A stretch of DNA of 34,679 bases from an uncultured Bacteroidota bacterium (GTDB lineage: Bacteria; Bacteroidota; Bacteroidia; UBA4408), in NCBI GenBank assembly GCA_903842515.1, contig CAIMMJ010000127.1, positions 1-34,679 of the forward strand. Reading direction: 5' to 3'. The notes under the pieces were generated by a model. That model did no database searches. It was given only the letters and a program-made list of their open reading frames with translations, and was not told where the DNA came from. Below, in pieces: positions 26,243 through 34,596 of this stretch (positions are counted from its first letter, which is position 1; the number at the start of each line of letters is the position of its first letter). The translations under genes were made by a program, and so were the position numbers.

Positions 26243-26258
26243 TGTTTCACGTGGAACA
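26243..26258 (-). other. parS site 2 (ParB binding, chromosome partitioning)
   Basis: Second copy of the same 16 bases, in the same orientation as site 1, with start-to-start distance 125 bp. The flanks differ, so this is not a simple duplication of a longer segment. Two close sites of this kind in non-coding DNA are characteristic of the origin-proximal partition region. Confidence 0.93.
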
Positions 26259-26828
26259 AAATGTTTTAACTTGTTTTTTCAAGAAAAAACCGTTTAAAGG
26301 CCCAATAAAACATGTTTTTTTAAATAAATATTCCAAACCTGACAATTTATTTAGGGTTTAACATAAAGTTTTAGTATCAAGAAAACAAACAAAAAACTAA
26401 TAACAATACGCCAATATTGTGTTTTAAGGTAAAATAAATATTTAAAATAAATAATTGTATTTTTTAAGTTTCAGTGCTCATAAACAAATTCTTCCCAAAT
26501 TTTATTTTGATAAATTCTGGCTCCTGATTTTTAAATGCGATACTGCCAAGTAGAACAATAAAAATTAATTAGTGGAAGTTAATTTTCCCAACTCTCCGCA
26601 GCCAAGAAATGTTGTTAGGGTGTTTGTATGACTACGAAATAGTGGCAGAAGCTTTGCAACTGAACTTCGGCGAATCATTGGCGATAAATTCATATTAAAA
26701 ACCAAGTTGCATTCTGCTTCAGCGTATTTTTTATTGATAGGCTACAATGTACTTTAGAATCAGAGGAAGAAGAAAATGGGTGATTTGATAAATGTTTTAT
26801 CTAGTTCAATAATAGCAGTTGTATCATG

Positions 26829-26840
26829 CCGCCGCGGCGG
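26829..26840. repeat. 12-bp GC palindrome
   Basis: CCGCCGCGGCGG is a perfect palindrome with no loop, set in DNA that is otherwise AT-rich. It is followed by TTCACAAA (26843-26850), GCACAAAG (26855-26862) and, about 100 bp later, another TTCACAAA (26948-26955). It has no T run, so it is not a typical terminator; it may be part of a dispersed repeat element. Confidence 0.5.
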
Positions 26841-27029
26841 AGTTCACAAAAAATGCACAAAGTTCCCCAAAGAAGTAGTTGTGTTGGGATTGGCGAAGGA
26901 GTGATGATGTTTGATGGAATTAGTTCTATTACTATTCCTTGATAGCGTTCACAAAGAAGGCCAAAGAATTACAAATAAGGAAATGGTGGAAGAATAAATA
27001 TAGGCTTATTGATTTGGAGTAGGAAAACC

Positions 27030-28397
27030 CTACCCAAAAATCTCGCCCAGCACCGCAGTAATATCTCTGGCAGGTATAATTGATAGTCCGTCTGCAATAA
27101 AATCGGCTTTGAATTGTGGTGCAGGAATAACAATTTTGGTGAATCCCATTTTATAAGCTTCCTTAATTCTTTGTTCTAACCCTAAAACACCCCTAATTTC
27201 TCCTCCTAAGCCCACTTCTCCAAATAGGCAGTATGATTTGTCAACCGCCACGTCTTCGTTGCTGGAGAGGACAGAAATGGCAACGGCCAAATCTATGGCG
27301 GGGTCGTTTATTCTAAATCCTCCGGTAATGTTCATAAAAACATCTTTTTGGCCCAACTTAAAGCCACATTTTTTTTCTAAAACAGCCAACAATAAATTCA
27401 ATCGTTTTGCATCAAAACCATTGGCTACTCTCTGCGGCATTCCATAAACCGCCGAGCTAACAAGGGCTTGAACTTCCAACAAAAAAGCTCTATTGCCTTC
27501 CAAAACGGTTGTAATTACACTTCCACTTAAATTATTGTTTTGCTCAAATCCCGACAGAAAAAATGTACCGGGTTTTTGCACTTCGTTCAATCCATCGGGT
27601 TTCATTTCAAAAACACCAATTTCAAACGAATTCCCAAATCTGTTTTTTAAGGTTCTCACAAGTCTATACAGGTGATTTCTATCTCCTTCAAACTGCAAAA
27701 CGGTGTCCACTAAATGCTCCAAAACTTTTGGCCCTGCTATGTTTCCTTCTTTATTGATGTGTCCTATTAAAAACAGTGGAATATTTCTTCCCTTGCAAAA
27801 TTCAATCAATTTGTAGGAGCATTCCCTTACTTGCGAAACCGAGCCCGGAGAAGATTCTATTTCTGGATTAAATAATGTTTGAATGGAATCAATTACCATT
27901 AAATCGTATGGATTTTTACTGGCTTGTTCAATAATTGAATTCAAATTAGATTCGCTGTAGATGTATAATCCCGAATTGTCGGAATATTCTTTAAGCCTGT
28001 TAGCTCTTAGTTTAATTTGTTCTTCGCTTTCTTCGCCCGAAACGTACAAAACATTTTTTCCCTGATAAGCCATCGCCGCTTGCAATAGGAGAGTAGATTT
28101 CCCTATGCCGGGCTCACCTCCAATAAGAACGGCGCTTCCTGCAACTACTCCACCACCTAACACCCTGTCTAATTCCGACATTCCGGTAGAAGTGCGGGTA
28201 CTATTTTTGCTTTCTATTTGAGAGAGCAACACAGGGTTTTTTTTGTTAGTATCGGCAATGGTTTTTAGGCCACTGCTTTTAGTTTTTACTTCTTCTACAA
28301 AGCTATTCCACGAACCACATGAGCTGCATTTTCCCAACCATTTGGCGGAGTTAAAGCCGCAACTCTGACACACAAATACCGAGCTGTTTTTTGACAT
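27030..28397 (-). CDS. radA: DNA repair protein RadA
   Basis: RadA (Sms) is a RecA-like ATPase that drives branch migration in recombination repair. The 455-residue protein has the N-terminal Cys4 zinc finger (Cys10, 13, 24, 27), Walker A GGEPGIGKST (93-102), Walker B LMVIDSIQT (166-174), the RadA-specific KNRFG motif (251-255) and a C-terminal Lon-protease-like domain (about 285-450). It lies one base after the stop of the nucleotidyltransferase gene and is transcribed with it. It is the first gene to the right of the parS-bearing region and reads toward it. Confidence 0.96.
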   Translation of the reverse strand: MSKNSSVFVCQSCGFNSAKWLGKCSSCGSWNSFVEEVKTKSSGLKTIADTNKKNPVLLSQIESKNSTRTSTGMSELDRVLGGGVVAGSAVLIGGEPGIGKSTLLLQAAMAYQGKNVLYVSGEESEEQIKLRANRLKEYSDNSGLYIYSESNLNSIIEQASKNPYDLMVIDSIQTLFNPEIESSPGSVSQVRECSYKLIEFCKGRNIPLFLIGHINKEGNIAGPKVLEHLVDTVLQFEGDRNHLYRLVRTLKNRFGNSFEIGVFEMKPDGLNEVQKPGTFFLSGFEQNNNLSGSVITTVLEGNRAFLLEVQALVSSAVYGMPQRVANGFDAKRLNLLLAVLEKKCGFKLGQKDVFMNITGGFRINDPAIDLAVAISVLSSNEDVAVDKSYCLFGEVGLGGEIRGVLGLEQRIKEAYKMGFTKIVIPAPQFKADFIADGLSIIPARDITAVLGEIFG

Positions 28398-28398
28398 T

Positions 28399-28887
28399 CT
28401 ATTTTCCTGTTATTTTATGGATGATTTTTGAACTAGAATAACCTTCTACAAAAGGAATCAATACTAATTTACCGCCGTAGCTTTCTACAAAATCTTTTCC
28501 AATTACTTGAGAAGGAGAGTAGTCGGCCCCTTTTACTAATATACTAGGTTTGGTTTTTTGGATGAGGGAGAGGGGAGTGGCTTCATTAAAAAATGTAACT
28601 GCACTTACAAATTCTAAAGCAGCCAATAAAAAAGCTCTATCTTCTTGGTTGTTTATGGGGCGATTATCACCTTTATTTAGGAGTTTTACAGACGAATCGG
28701 TGTTTATAGCAACAACAAGTTTATTACCTAGTTGTGCAGCATCGTATAAATATTGAACATGACCGCGGTGCAAAATATCAAAGCATCCATTGGTAATAAC
28801 AATAGAAAGACCTTGGCTTTTCCATTCCTCAATTTGAGAAACTAAACCAAGTGTTTCGTTAAAAATTTTACGTTGTGGTGATTGCAT
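28399..28887 (-). CDS. HldE C-terminal-type heptose-1-phosphate adenylyltransferase
   Basis: A stand-alone cytidylyltransferase-fold enzyme of 162 residues with the nucleotide-binding HxGH motif at 40-43 (GCFDILHRGHVQYL), INTDSSV, and LVKGADY near the end. This is the arrangement of the RfaE domain II/HldE C-terminal enzyme that makes ADP-heptose for lipopolysaccharide. The separate kinase domain is not in the window; in Bacteroidota the two activities are often separate genes. It starts at ATG 28885-28887 and is directly followed by radA, a pairing without obvious functional logic. Confidence 0.88.
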   Translation of the reverse strand: MQSPQRKIFNETLGLVSQIEEWKSQGLSIVITNGCFDILHRGHVQYLYDAAQLGNKLVVAINTDSSVKLLNKGDNRPINNQEDRAFLLAALEFVSAVTFFNEATPLSLIQKTKPSILVKGADYSPSQVIGKDFVESYGGKLVLIPFVEGYSSSKIIHKITGK

Positions 28888-29081
28888 TTTGCTTTTATCG
28901 CTGCTAAGTTAGGGCTTAATTTTTTATACCAAATAGAATTCTAAATTAGACCTATTTAACACCATCTTTTTGCTGTGGCAATAAATTACAACCAACATGG
29001 AGCAGCCAATAATACCAAGTGCTTTTATGTTGTATAATTTACACAACAAAAGTAAATAAGCTGTAAAAATCTTTCTTAATC

Positions 29082-29112
29082 AAAAAAAGCGATAACCTCT
29101 TACCGCTTTTTT
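29082..29112 (-). terminator. intrinsic terminator of clpX (possibly bidirectional)
   Basis: On the minus strand GCGGTAA-GAGG-TTATCGC (29089-29106) forms a 7-bp stem with one G-U pair and a 4-nt loop, preceded by an A run and followed by seven Ts. It lies about 17 nt after the clpX stop. Runs on both sides would let it work in both directions. Confidence 0.88.
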
Positions 29113-29129
29113 AAAAACATCATTTTAAT

Positions 29130-30374
29130 TTACGCTGCTTTAAGTTTACTCAGAGAGGCTTTTTTCATTTTCTCTAAGGCATAAGGCAGGGTAATTTTTA
29201 TTGCTTTTTCTTTGCTTTCTGGCAATTCAAACATGGCATCTGTGAGAATGGCTTCACAAATAGAACGCAAACCTCTTGCACCCAATTTAAACTCTAAGGC
29301 TTTTTGTATAATCAAATCTAAAACTTCTTTGTCAAAACTAAGTTCTATTCCATCCAATTCAAAAATACGGATGTATTGTTTTATCAAAGCGTTTTTTGGC
29401 TCTGTTAGAATTCTTCTTAGTGCTTTTTCATCCAATGGATTGAGGTAGGTTAGAACGGGTAAACGGCCAATTAATTCCGGTATTAAACCAAAGCTTTTTA
29501 AATCGGGCGGAGCAATGTATTGCAAAGGGTTGTCCTTGTCAAAATCTTCTCGTTTTTCGGTGCTGTAGCCTACGGTGTTTGAACCAAGGCGTTGAGCAAT
29601 TTTTTTACCTATTCCGTCAAAAGCTCCTCCGCAAATAAATAAAATGTTGTTGGTATCCACCTGTACCATTTTAGCTTCGGGGTGTTTTCTTCCTCCTTGC
29701 GGCGGAACGTTTACTACTGTTCCTTCTAAAATTTTAAGTAAGGCCTGTTGAACACCTTCGCCCGAAACGTCTCTGGTGATAGAAGGATTATCGCTCTTGC
29801 GGGCAATTTTATCTATTTCATCAATAAACACAATTCCTTTGGCAGCAGCAGCAGCGTCATAATCTGCGGCCTGCAACAAGCGAGATAAAATACCTTCTAC
29901 ATCCTCGCCAACGTATCCGGCTTCGGTAAGCACAGTGGCATCTGTTATACAAAATGGTACATTTAATATTTTAGCGATAGTTTTTGCCAAAAGGGTTTTT
30001 CCGGTTCCAGTTTCACCCACCATAATGATGTTTGATTTTTCTATCTCTGCGTCTTCGGGTTTTTTATTTCCTTTTTCGTTTTCTATTAATCTTTTGTAAT
30101 GATTGTAAACCGCTACGCACAATGTTTTTTTTGCATCGTCCTGTCCAATAACGTATTCATCTAAATGTTCTTTTATTGCCATTGGCTTGAGCAATTTTAT
30201 AGAAGTAGAGGCAAAAGGTTTTACTCCTTTTGTTTGTCCTATTTCTTCTTTAATTATAGCTCCGGCTTGGTCTATACAAAAGTTGCAAATATGGCCATCA
30301 ATACCTGCTATAAGAATAGAAACTTCTTTTCTTTCTCTCCCGCAAAAAGAACACTTTGAACCGGCTTTACTCAT
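29130..30374 (-). CDS. clpX: ATP-dependent Clp protease ATP-binding subunit ClpX
   Basis: ClpX unfolds substrates and feeds them to ClpP. The 414-residue protein has the zinc-binding domain (Cys8, Cys11, Cys30, Cys33), Walker A GETGTGKT (120-127), Walker [10 protein letters not shown] (180-188) and sensor regions [19 protein letters not shown]. The ClpP-contact loop of the IGF type appears as [12 protein letters not shown]-like sequence in the middle of the protein. It lies 105 nt after clpP on the same strand; the gap may hold its own promoter or be part of one transcript with tig and clpP. A terminator follows. Confidence 0.97.
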   Translation of the reverse strand: MSKAGSKCSFCGRERKEVSILIAGIDGHICNFCIDQAGAIIKEEIGQTKGVKPFASTSIKLLKPMAIKEHLDEYVIGQDDAKKTLCVAVYNHYKRLIENEKGNKKPEDAEIEKSNIIMVGETGTGKTLLAKTIAKILNVPFCITDATVLTEAGYVGEDVEGILSRLLQAADYDAAAAAKGIVFIDEIDKIARKSDNPSITRDVSGEGVQQALLKILEGTVVNVPPQGGRKHPEAKMVQVDTNNILFICGGAFDGIGKKIAQRLGSNTVGYSTEKREDFDKDNPLQYIAPPDLKSFGLIPELIGRLPVLTYLNPLDEKALRRILTEPKNALIKQYIRIFELDGIELSFDKEVLDLIIQKALEFKLGARGLRSICEAILTDAMFELPESKEKAIKITLPYALEKMKKASLSKLKAA

Positions 30375-30479
30375 TTTTTATTTGTTGTTATTTTATAAAA
30401 ATAGATCTACAATTTTAATCATTTTCTCTCTCCACCAAAGCGGAAATTGGAATAATGGGTTTAAAATTGTTCTAAGATT

Positions 30480-31154
30480 TTACCTGCTTTTTAAAAGAAT
30501 TTCGTCTACCATACCGTAGTCTCTTGCTTCTTCAGAAGTCATCCAGTAATCTCGATCGCTATCTGACCATACTTTCTCGTAGGTTTGTCCGCTATGGAAA
30601 GCAATAATATCGTACAATTCTTTCTTTAGTTTTTGAATTTCACGGGCGGTAATTTCAATGTCCGAAGCTTGTCCTTGTGCACCACCTAATGGTTGGTGAA
30701 TCATTACTCTGGCGTGTTTTAGCGCAGAACGTTTTCCTTTTGCTCCTGCACACATCAACACCGCACCCATACTTGCAGCCATTCCTGTGCAAATAGTAGC
30801 CACATCTGGCTCTATGTATTGCATGGTATCGTAAATACCTAATCCAGCATAAACAGAACCACCTGGAGAGTTTAAGTAAATTTGAATGTCTTTTTTAGCG
30901 TCCGTAGATTGCAAAAAAAGCAACTGAGCCTGCACAATGTTGGCAACTTGATCGTCGATGCCGGTTCCTAAAAAAATAATTCTATCCATCATCAACCTAG
31001 AAAAAACGTCCATCTGTGAAACGTTAAGTTGTCTTTCCTCCAAAATATAAGGAGTAAGTGATGTTATTTGGTGTTTGTGATAGCTGTCTAGCGTATTGCC
31101 ACTAAGGCCTTTGCCTTGCACAGCAAATTTTCTGAATTCGTTGTAGTTTTGCAT
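30480..31154 (-). CDS. clpP: ATP-dependent Clp protease proteolytic subunit
   Basis: ClpP is the serine protease chamber of ClpXP. The 224-residue protein has the catalytic triad Ser128 (GMAASMGA), His153 (MIHQPLGG) and Asp202 (DSDRDYW), with the usual PGGSVYAGLGIYDTM block. The N-terminus is about 30 residues longer than in E. coli mature ClpP, which may be a propeptide. The gene begins 8 nt after the trigger factor stop. Confidence 0.97.
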   Translation of the reverse strand: MQNYNEFRKFAVQGKGLSGNTLDSYHKHQITSLTPYILEERQLNVSQMDVFSRLMMDRIIFLGTGIDDQVANIVQAQLLFLQSTDAKKDIQIYLNSPGGSVYAGLGIYDTMQYIEPDVATICTGMAASMGAVLMCAGAKGKRSALKHARVMIHQPLGGAQGQASDIEITAREIQKLKKELYDIIAFHSGQTYEKVWSDSDRDYWMTSEEARDYGMVDEILLKSR

Positions 31155-31162
31155 AATTTTTT

Positions 31163-32506
31163 TTAGTTGGTTTGATAAAAATCTTTTTCTGGAACGTTCA
31201 CTTCTTTTAGATTAAATTTAGATTTGTAAAATTCCATGAGTTTGTTGTCGTATAACTGTTGGTAAATGTTTTGAGCTTGTTCAGGATTTTGTAAAATATT
31301 ACTAAGTGTGGCTTCCATTTTTTCGTCTTCCATTTCAAAGTTATTAAATCCAGCAAACTGTTTGCCTAAAATTTCTTTTAAATGGTCTTTTGCTTCTTCA
31401 GGAGTAACATTTATAGCATTTTCTAAAATTAATTTATTCTCTATCAATTGCCACCTTAAACCGGCAACATATCTATCGAAATCTGCTTCTAACTGCTCTA
31501 AAGTTAGAGGCTTTTCGTTAACTGCCATTATCCAACGTTTTAAAAACTCCGTGGGCAAAGTCAAGTTTGTTTTTTCTATTAATCGTTTTTGAATGTCGTT
31601 TTTTAACATTCTGTTAGAATCGGCCTCGAACATTTGCGACAATTCTTCGCGAATTTTATTTTTAAATTCTTCTAATGTAGTAACCTGTGAGCCGTAAACT
31701 TTTTCGAACAATTGTTCATTGTATTCTGCTGCAACCATTTTGCTGATGGCAGTAATTTTTGCTTGAAACTTTTTGGAGATGGAATCTACTTGAGAAGTTT
31801 CTATGCCAAGCATTGCAGCTAAATCGCTGGCATTGGTGCTAACATCAGCAGGATTAATTTCAAAGGTTTCGTCTAATTTTTTTCCGACAAAAGCGTCTTT
31901 TCCGTTTTGATTTGTGAGTCTTTCTAATGAAACGGGAGAGTTTTTAAAAATTCCACCTGCCACAATAGAGCCGTCTTCTGCAAGTTCAACAAAATCGGCA
32001 TACACCAGGCACTCTTCGTCGGCATACTCTGGATACTCTAGTTTGCCGTATCTTTTAGCAATATTGTTGGCGTAGGTTTCTATGGTAGCATCGTCTACCA
32101 TAACTTTTTTAATATTAAATTCTTCGCCGCTAAAGTCGAGGGTAAATTTAGGAGCAAAAGCAATGTCGAACTTAAATTCAAATGTTTTGTCGTTGTCCCA
32201 GTCTACTCGCTTGTTTTTGTCTTGAACTGATGGCAAAGCATTGCCAATAAGTTCTAACTTATTTTCTTTGATGTATCCGTCTACTTTTTCTTGAAGTAAC
32301 TTATTTACTTCGTCAACTAAAACGGCTTTTCCATGCATTTTTTGGATAAGGCTCATCGGAACCATTCCGGCACGAAAGCCGGGCAAGCTTACTTTTTTAG
32401 AATAGTCTTTAAGAGACTTTTTAACTTTTTCTTGGTAATCTTCTGGGTCAAGCGTAACGGTAAGTACGGCATTTAAATCGTCTATTTGTTCTTGAATAAC
32501 ATTCAT
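31163..32506 (-). CDS. tig: trigger factor
   Basis: Trigger factor is the ribosome-bound chaperone that meets nascent chains. The 447-residue protein has the ribosome-docking signature GFRAGMVP (43-50) in the N-terminal domain, a middle domain corresponding to the FKBP-like PPIase but poorly conserved (about 150-245), and a long helical C-terminal domain. The weak middle domain is typical of Bacteroidota trigger factors, and prolyl isomerase activity may be absent. It heads the tig-clpP-clpX set, the common bacterial order. Confidence 0.93.
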   Translation of the reverse strand: MNVIQEQIDDLNAVLTVTLDPEDYQEKVKKSLKDYSKKVSLPGFRAGMVPMSLIQKMHGKAVLVDEVNKLLQEKVDGYIKENKLELIGNALPSVQDKNKRVDWDNDKTFEFKFDIAFAPKFTLDFSGEEFNIKKVMVDDATIETYANNIAKRYGKLEYPEYADEECLVYADFVELAEDGSIVAGGIFKNSPVSLERLTNQNGKDAFVGKKLDETFEINPADVSTNASDLAAMLGIETSQVDSISKKFQAKITAISKMVAAEYNEQLFEKVYGSQVTTLEEFKNKIREELSQMFEADSNRMLKNDIQKRLIEKTNLTLPTEFLKRWIMAVNEKPLTLEQLEADFDRYVAGLRWQLIENKLILENAINVTPEEAKDHLKEILGKQFAGFNNFEMEDEKMEATLSNILQNPEQAQNIYQQLYDNKLMEFYKSKFNLKEVNVPEKDFYQTN

Positions 32507-32829
32507 TGTTTAGTATAAAAAAATCGTGCAAATGTATTAAAAAATTATGGGATGAGAAGTGTTAAATAAAAAGAAGAAGAGCAAGAAAAGTAGTGGAATA
32601 ATAATTAAAATCTTGTGTGTTAAATTTATAATTTTTGAGAAGAGACCAGATAATTTATAGGTATGGAGGATATTAAGGTAAAGATAAAAAGGAATTAATT
32701 TTTATTACATTTGCTATAACTAAAGAAAATGTAGCAATTTTGCTAGTAGTAAAAAATAGATGTACAAACATTGTTCCAATGATATTGTTAGTATTTCATA
32801 AACCTAATTAACAACACTAAAAAGCTGGT
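32507..32829. other. 323-bp divergent intergenic region
   Basis: The region lies between the divergent tig and T9SS-cargo genes. Besides the tig -7 element (32529-32536) it contains TACATTTG (32706-32713) on the plus strand, an exact TAnnTTTG match but 116 nt before the cargo ATG. I see no gene, hairpin or repeat in it; it is AT-rich throughout. Confidence 0.5.
32529..32536 (-). promoter_or_regulatory. tig: candidate -7 promoter element for tig (TACATTTG)
   Basis: On the minus strand TACATTTG matches TAnnTTTG exactly and ends 22 nt before the trigger factor ATG, giving a leader of about 15 nt. No good -33 TTTG was found. Confidence 0.5.
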
Positions 32830-34122
32830 ATGAAAAAAATAATTACTTCACTGTTAGTCATTGCAGGATTTTCTGCTTATGCACAAAACAACAATACCAT
32901 CTTTGGAATTGTAAGGCAAAACTACTATACCTATACTTTTAATCCAGTAGACTCAAGTATAATTAGTCAGCAATTTGATTCCTCTGCTTTGCGTTTGGGA
33001 ACAATAAATCCAACCACTGGATATGTATCTAACCAAGGCAGTTTTGCGTTTAGCGAATCAATTAATTTAACAGGAGCATCTTTAAATCCCTACGAAAATT
33101 CTTTTGTTTTTATTGGTGCAAATAATATCAATACATTAAACTTAACAGATGGCACATTAACCGCAAGTTCAGGCTTAAGCAATCCAAACGGTCAAGGCTA
33201 TTTCGATAATTTTAGGTTCAATAATGCCGATAGTATTATGTATGGTTTATCAAGAAGAAATTACACAAATCCAAATACAGGCCAAGTGACCGGAGCAGTA
33301 TATTTAGCCAAAGCAAATACAACAACAGGTGTTATAACAGAAATTTCTACAAGCCCTGTTGCACAAAGTTTTGCCTTGGCCGGTAGCGTTGTTGACCCAC
33401 ATCAAATGGTGTATTATTTTTCTACTGGAAGTAATCTTATAGGTATTGATATTTATGATGGAAGTATTTTTAGTAATGTTCCTTTTATTAATCCCAATGG
33501 AATTGCATTTGACAATTTTACTTACAGTTGTGCAGATACTAGTATTTATGGTTTGATACGGCAAAATTATTTTTCGGCAAATCAACAATTCGATTCAAGC
33601 ACCATTAAACTGGGTAAAATAAATCCCAATACTGGTTTAGTAACAGAAGTCTCTCCATATTCTATTTTCAGTGGAGGTTATTCTCTAAATGCAGGCTCAA
33701 CTATAGATCCAGATGGTATGATTTACTACTTTGGAAATGGTGAGGCAATTATTGGCGTTTCATTAATTACAGGTTTGGTGGTGAGCAACCAAAGCTATTC
33801 TTTTGAAAATGGAATGTATTTTGATTTAATGAGGAACAACCAAAATTGTATTACTGCTAGAGCAGATAGATTTGCTAATTTTGCAACCACTAACGCTGTT
33901 AAAAACGAGGCTGAAAATTTTAGTGTTTATCCTAACCCAAGCACCGGTGTGTTTACATTTAAGGACACCAAAAACTTAAACTCAATGGAGGTGTATAGTA
34001 TTTTGGGAGAGAAAATTTTGAGTCAGACGAACCAGAAAACAATAAACTTAAACGGATTTAGCAAAGGGGTTTATTTTGCGAGGGTAAATGGTGGTGTGGT
34101 GTTGAAATTGGTGAAGGAATAA
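32830..34122 (+). CDS. secreted T9SS-cargo protein with three internal repeats
   Basis: A 430-residue exported protein of unknown function. A signal peptide (cut after AYA, residue 18) is followed by three repeats of about 100-113 residues starting at TIFGIVRQNY (23), IMYGLSRRNY (137) and SIYGLIRQNY (238); each contains a G-x-IN-P-x-TG-x-V turn (as in GTINPTTGYV and GKINPNTGLV) and an aromatic YYF or FVF strand. The layout resembles a beta-propeller-like or adhesin-like fold. The C-terminus (about 365-430, FSVYPNPSTGVFTF to LKLVKE) is a T9SS type A sorting domain. There are only two mature cysteines (CADTS and NNQNC). Function cannot be named. Confidence 0.88.
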   Translation: MKKIITSLLVIAGFSAYAQNNNTIFGIVRQNYYTYTFNPVDSSIISQQFDSSALRLGTINPTTGYVSNQGSFAFSESINLTGASLNPYENSFVFIGANNINTLNLTDGTLTASSGLSNPNGQGYFDNFRFNNADSIMYGLSRRNYTNPNTGQVTGAVYLAKANTTTGVITEISTSPVAQSFALAGSVVDPHQMVYYFSTGSNLIGIDIYDGSIFSNVPFINPNGIAFDNFTYSCADTSIYGLIRQNYFSANQQFDSSTIKLGKINPNTGLVTEVSPYSIFSGGYSLNAGSTIDPDGMIYYFGNGEAIIGVSLITGLVVSNQSYSFENGMYFDLMRNNQNCITARADRFANFATTNAVKNEAENFSVYPNPSTGVFTFKDTKNLNSMEVYSILGEKILSQTNQKTINLNGFSKGVYFARVNGGVVLKLVKE

Positions 34123-34182
34123 GGTTTAGATGTTGGTTGGTGGCGTCTACTTTAGCGGAGGGCAAGCAAAGGAGTAAATTAC

Positions 34183-34488
34183 CTATTTTTTGCCAATTTC
34201 AATCTTCACTTCTTTCATTTTTGAAAACCGAACACCATAGATAATTACAGAATTTTCTTCAACAACAAAATGCAAAACATATGGAAATTTTTTTACAGTT
34301 CTAACTCTTACATTTTCGTATCTAATTTGATAAAAAGGATTGTTTTTTAATTCTTTAAAGGTTGATTTTAATGCTTCTAAAAATTTTTTACCAAGCAAAA
34401 AATCAATGTTTTTGTAATAATTTATTCCATCTTGAATGTCCTCTATGGCAGAAGGAGCAAGTAAAACAGTGTGTTTTTTAAGAGTCAT
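34183..34488 (-). CDS. ParE/RelE-superfamily toxin
   Basis: A 101-residue protein with the ParE-type pattern: an N-terminal LLAPSAIEDIQDGINYY helix, FLEALKSTFKELKNNP, and the basic strands IRYENVRVRTVKKFPYVLHFVV and VIIYGVRFSK. ParE toxins inhibit gyrase; relatives of RelE cut mRNA. These cannot be told apart here, though the absence of obvious RelE catalytic residues favours the ParE side. Start ATG 34486-34488 is 3 nt after the stop of a short upstream frame that looks like the end of an antitoxin. Confidence 0.82.
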   Translation of the reverse strand: MTLKKHTVLLAPSAIEDIQDGINYYKNIDFLLGKKFLEALKSTFKELKNNPFYQIRYENVRVRTVKKFPYVLHFVVEENSVIIYGVRFSKMKEVKIEIGKK

Positions 34489-34491
34489 TAA

Positions 34492-34596
34492 TTATTCTAA
34501 GTTAAAGCCATCAATAACTTCGGACAGTTGTTTTAAATCTTCTTTTTCCTGTTTTGTGCGGCTACTGAAAACCGTGCTCTGAAACCCTTGTAAATA
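34492..34596 (-). pseudogene. possible antitoxin remnant upstream of ParE-like toxin
   Basis: On the minus strand a 34-codon frame (YLQGFQSTVF... ending LSEVIDGFNLE) runs into a stop 3 nt before the toxin ATG, the normal position for an antitoxin. An in-frame TAG at 34597-34599 closes it upstream, and the only ATG before that is five codons further up, so no full-length antitoxin is readable. The charged, helical end would suit the toxin-wrapping tail of an antitoxin. A frameshift, nonsense mutation or simply no gene are all possible. Confidence 0.3.

Larger units (their letters stand above)
25521..27029 (+). other. 1.5-kb gene-free region with parS sites, origin-proximal candidate
   Basis: No ORF of useful length is present on either strand and no known RNA was recognised. 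The middle (about 26000-26500) is extremely AT-rich and carries two parS sites. The right part (about 26520-27000) is richer in GC, with a 12-bp GC palindrome and short repeated TTCACAAA/GCACAAAG words, and looks like dispersed-repeat or decayed sequence. I found no exact DnaA box TTATnCACA here; the nearest is TGTGGTTAA at 25821, with one mismatch. The region may be a centromere and part of, or near, the replication origin. Confidence 0.6.

Noticed and set aside
30165-30519. Plus-strand frames over the start of clpX
   Set aside because: Shadows of clpX and its leader; no family resemblance and no own promoter context.
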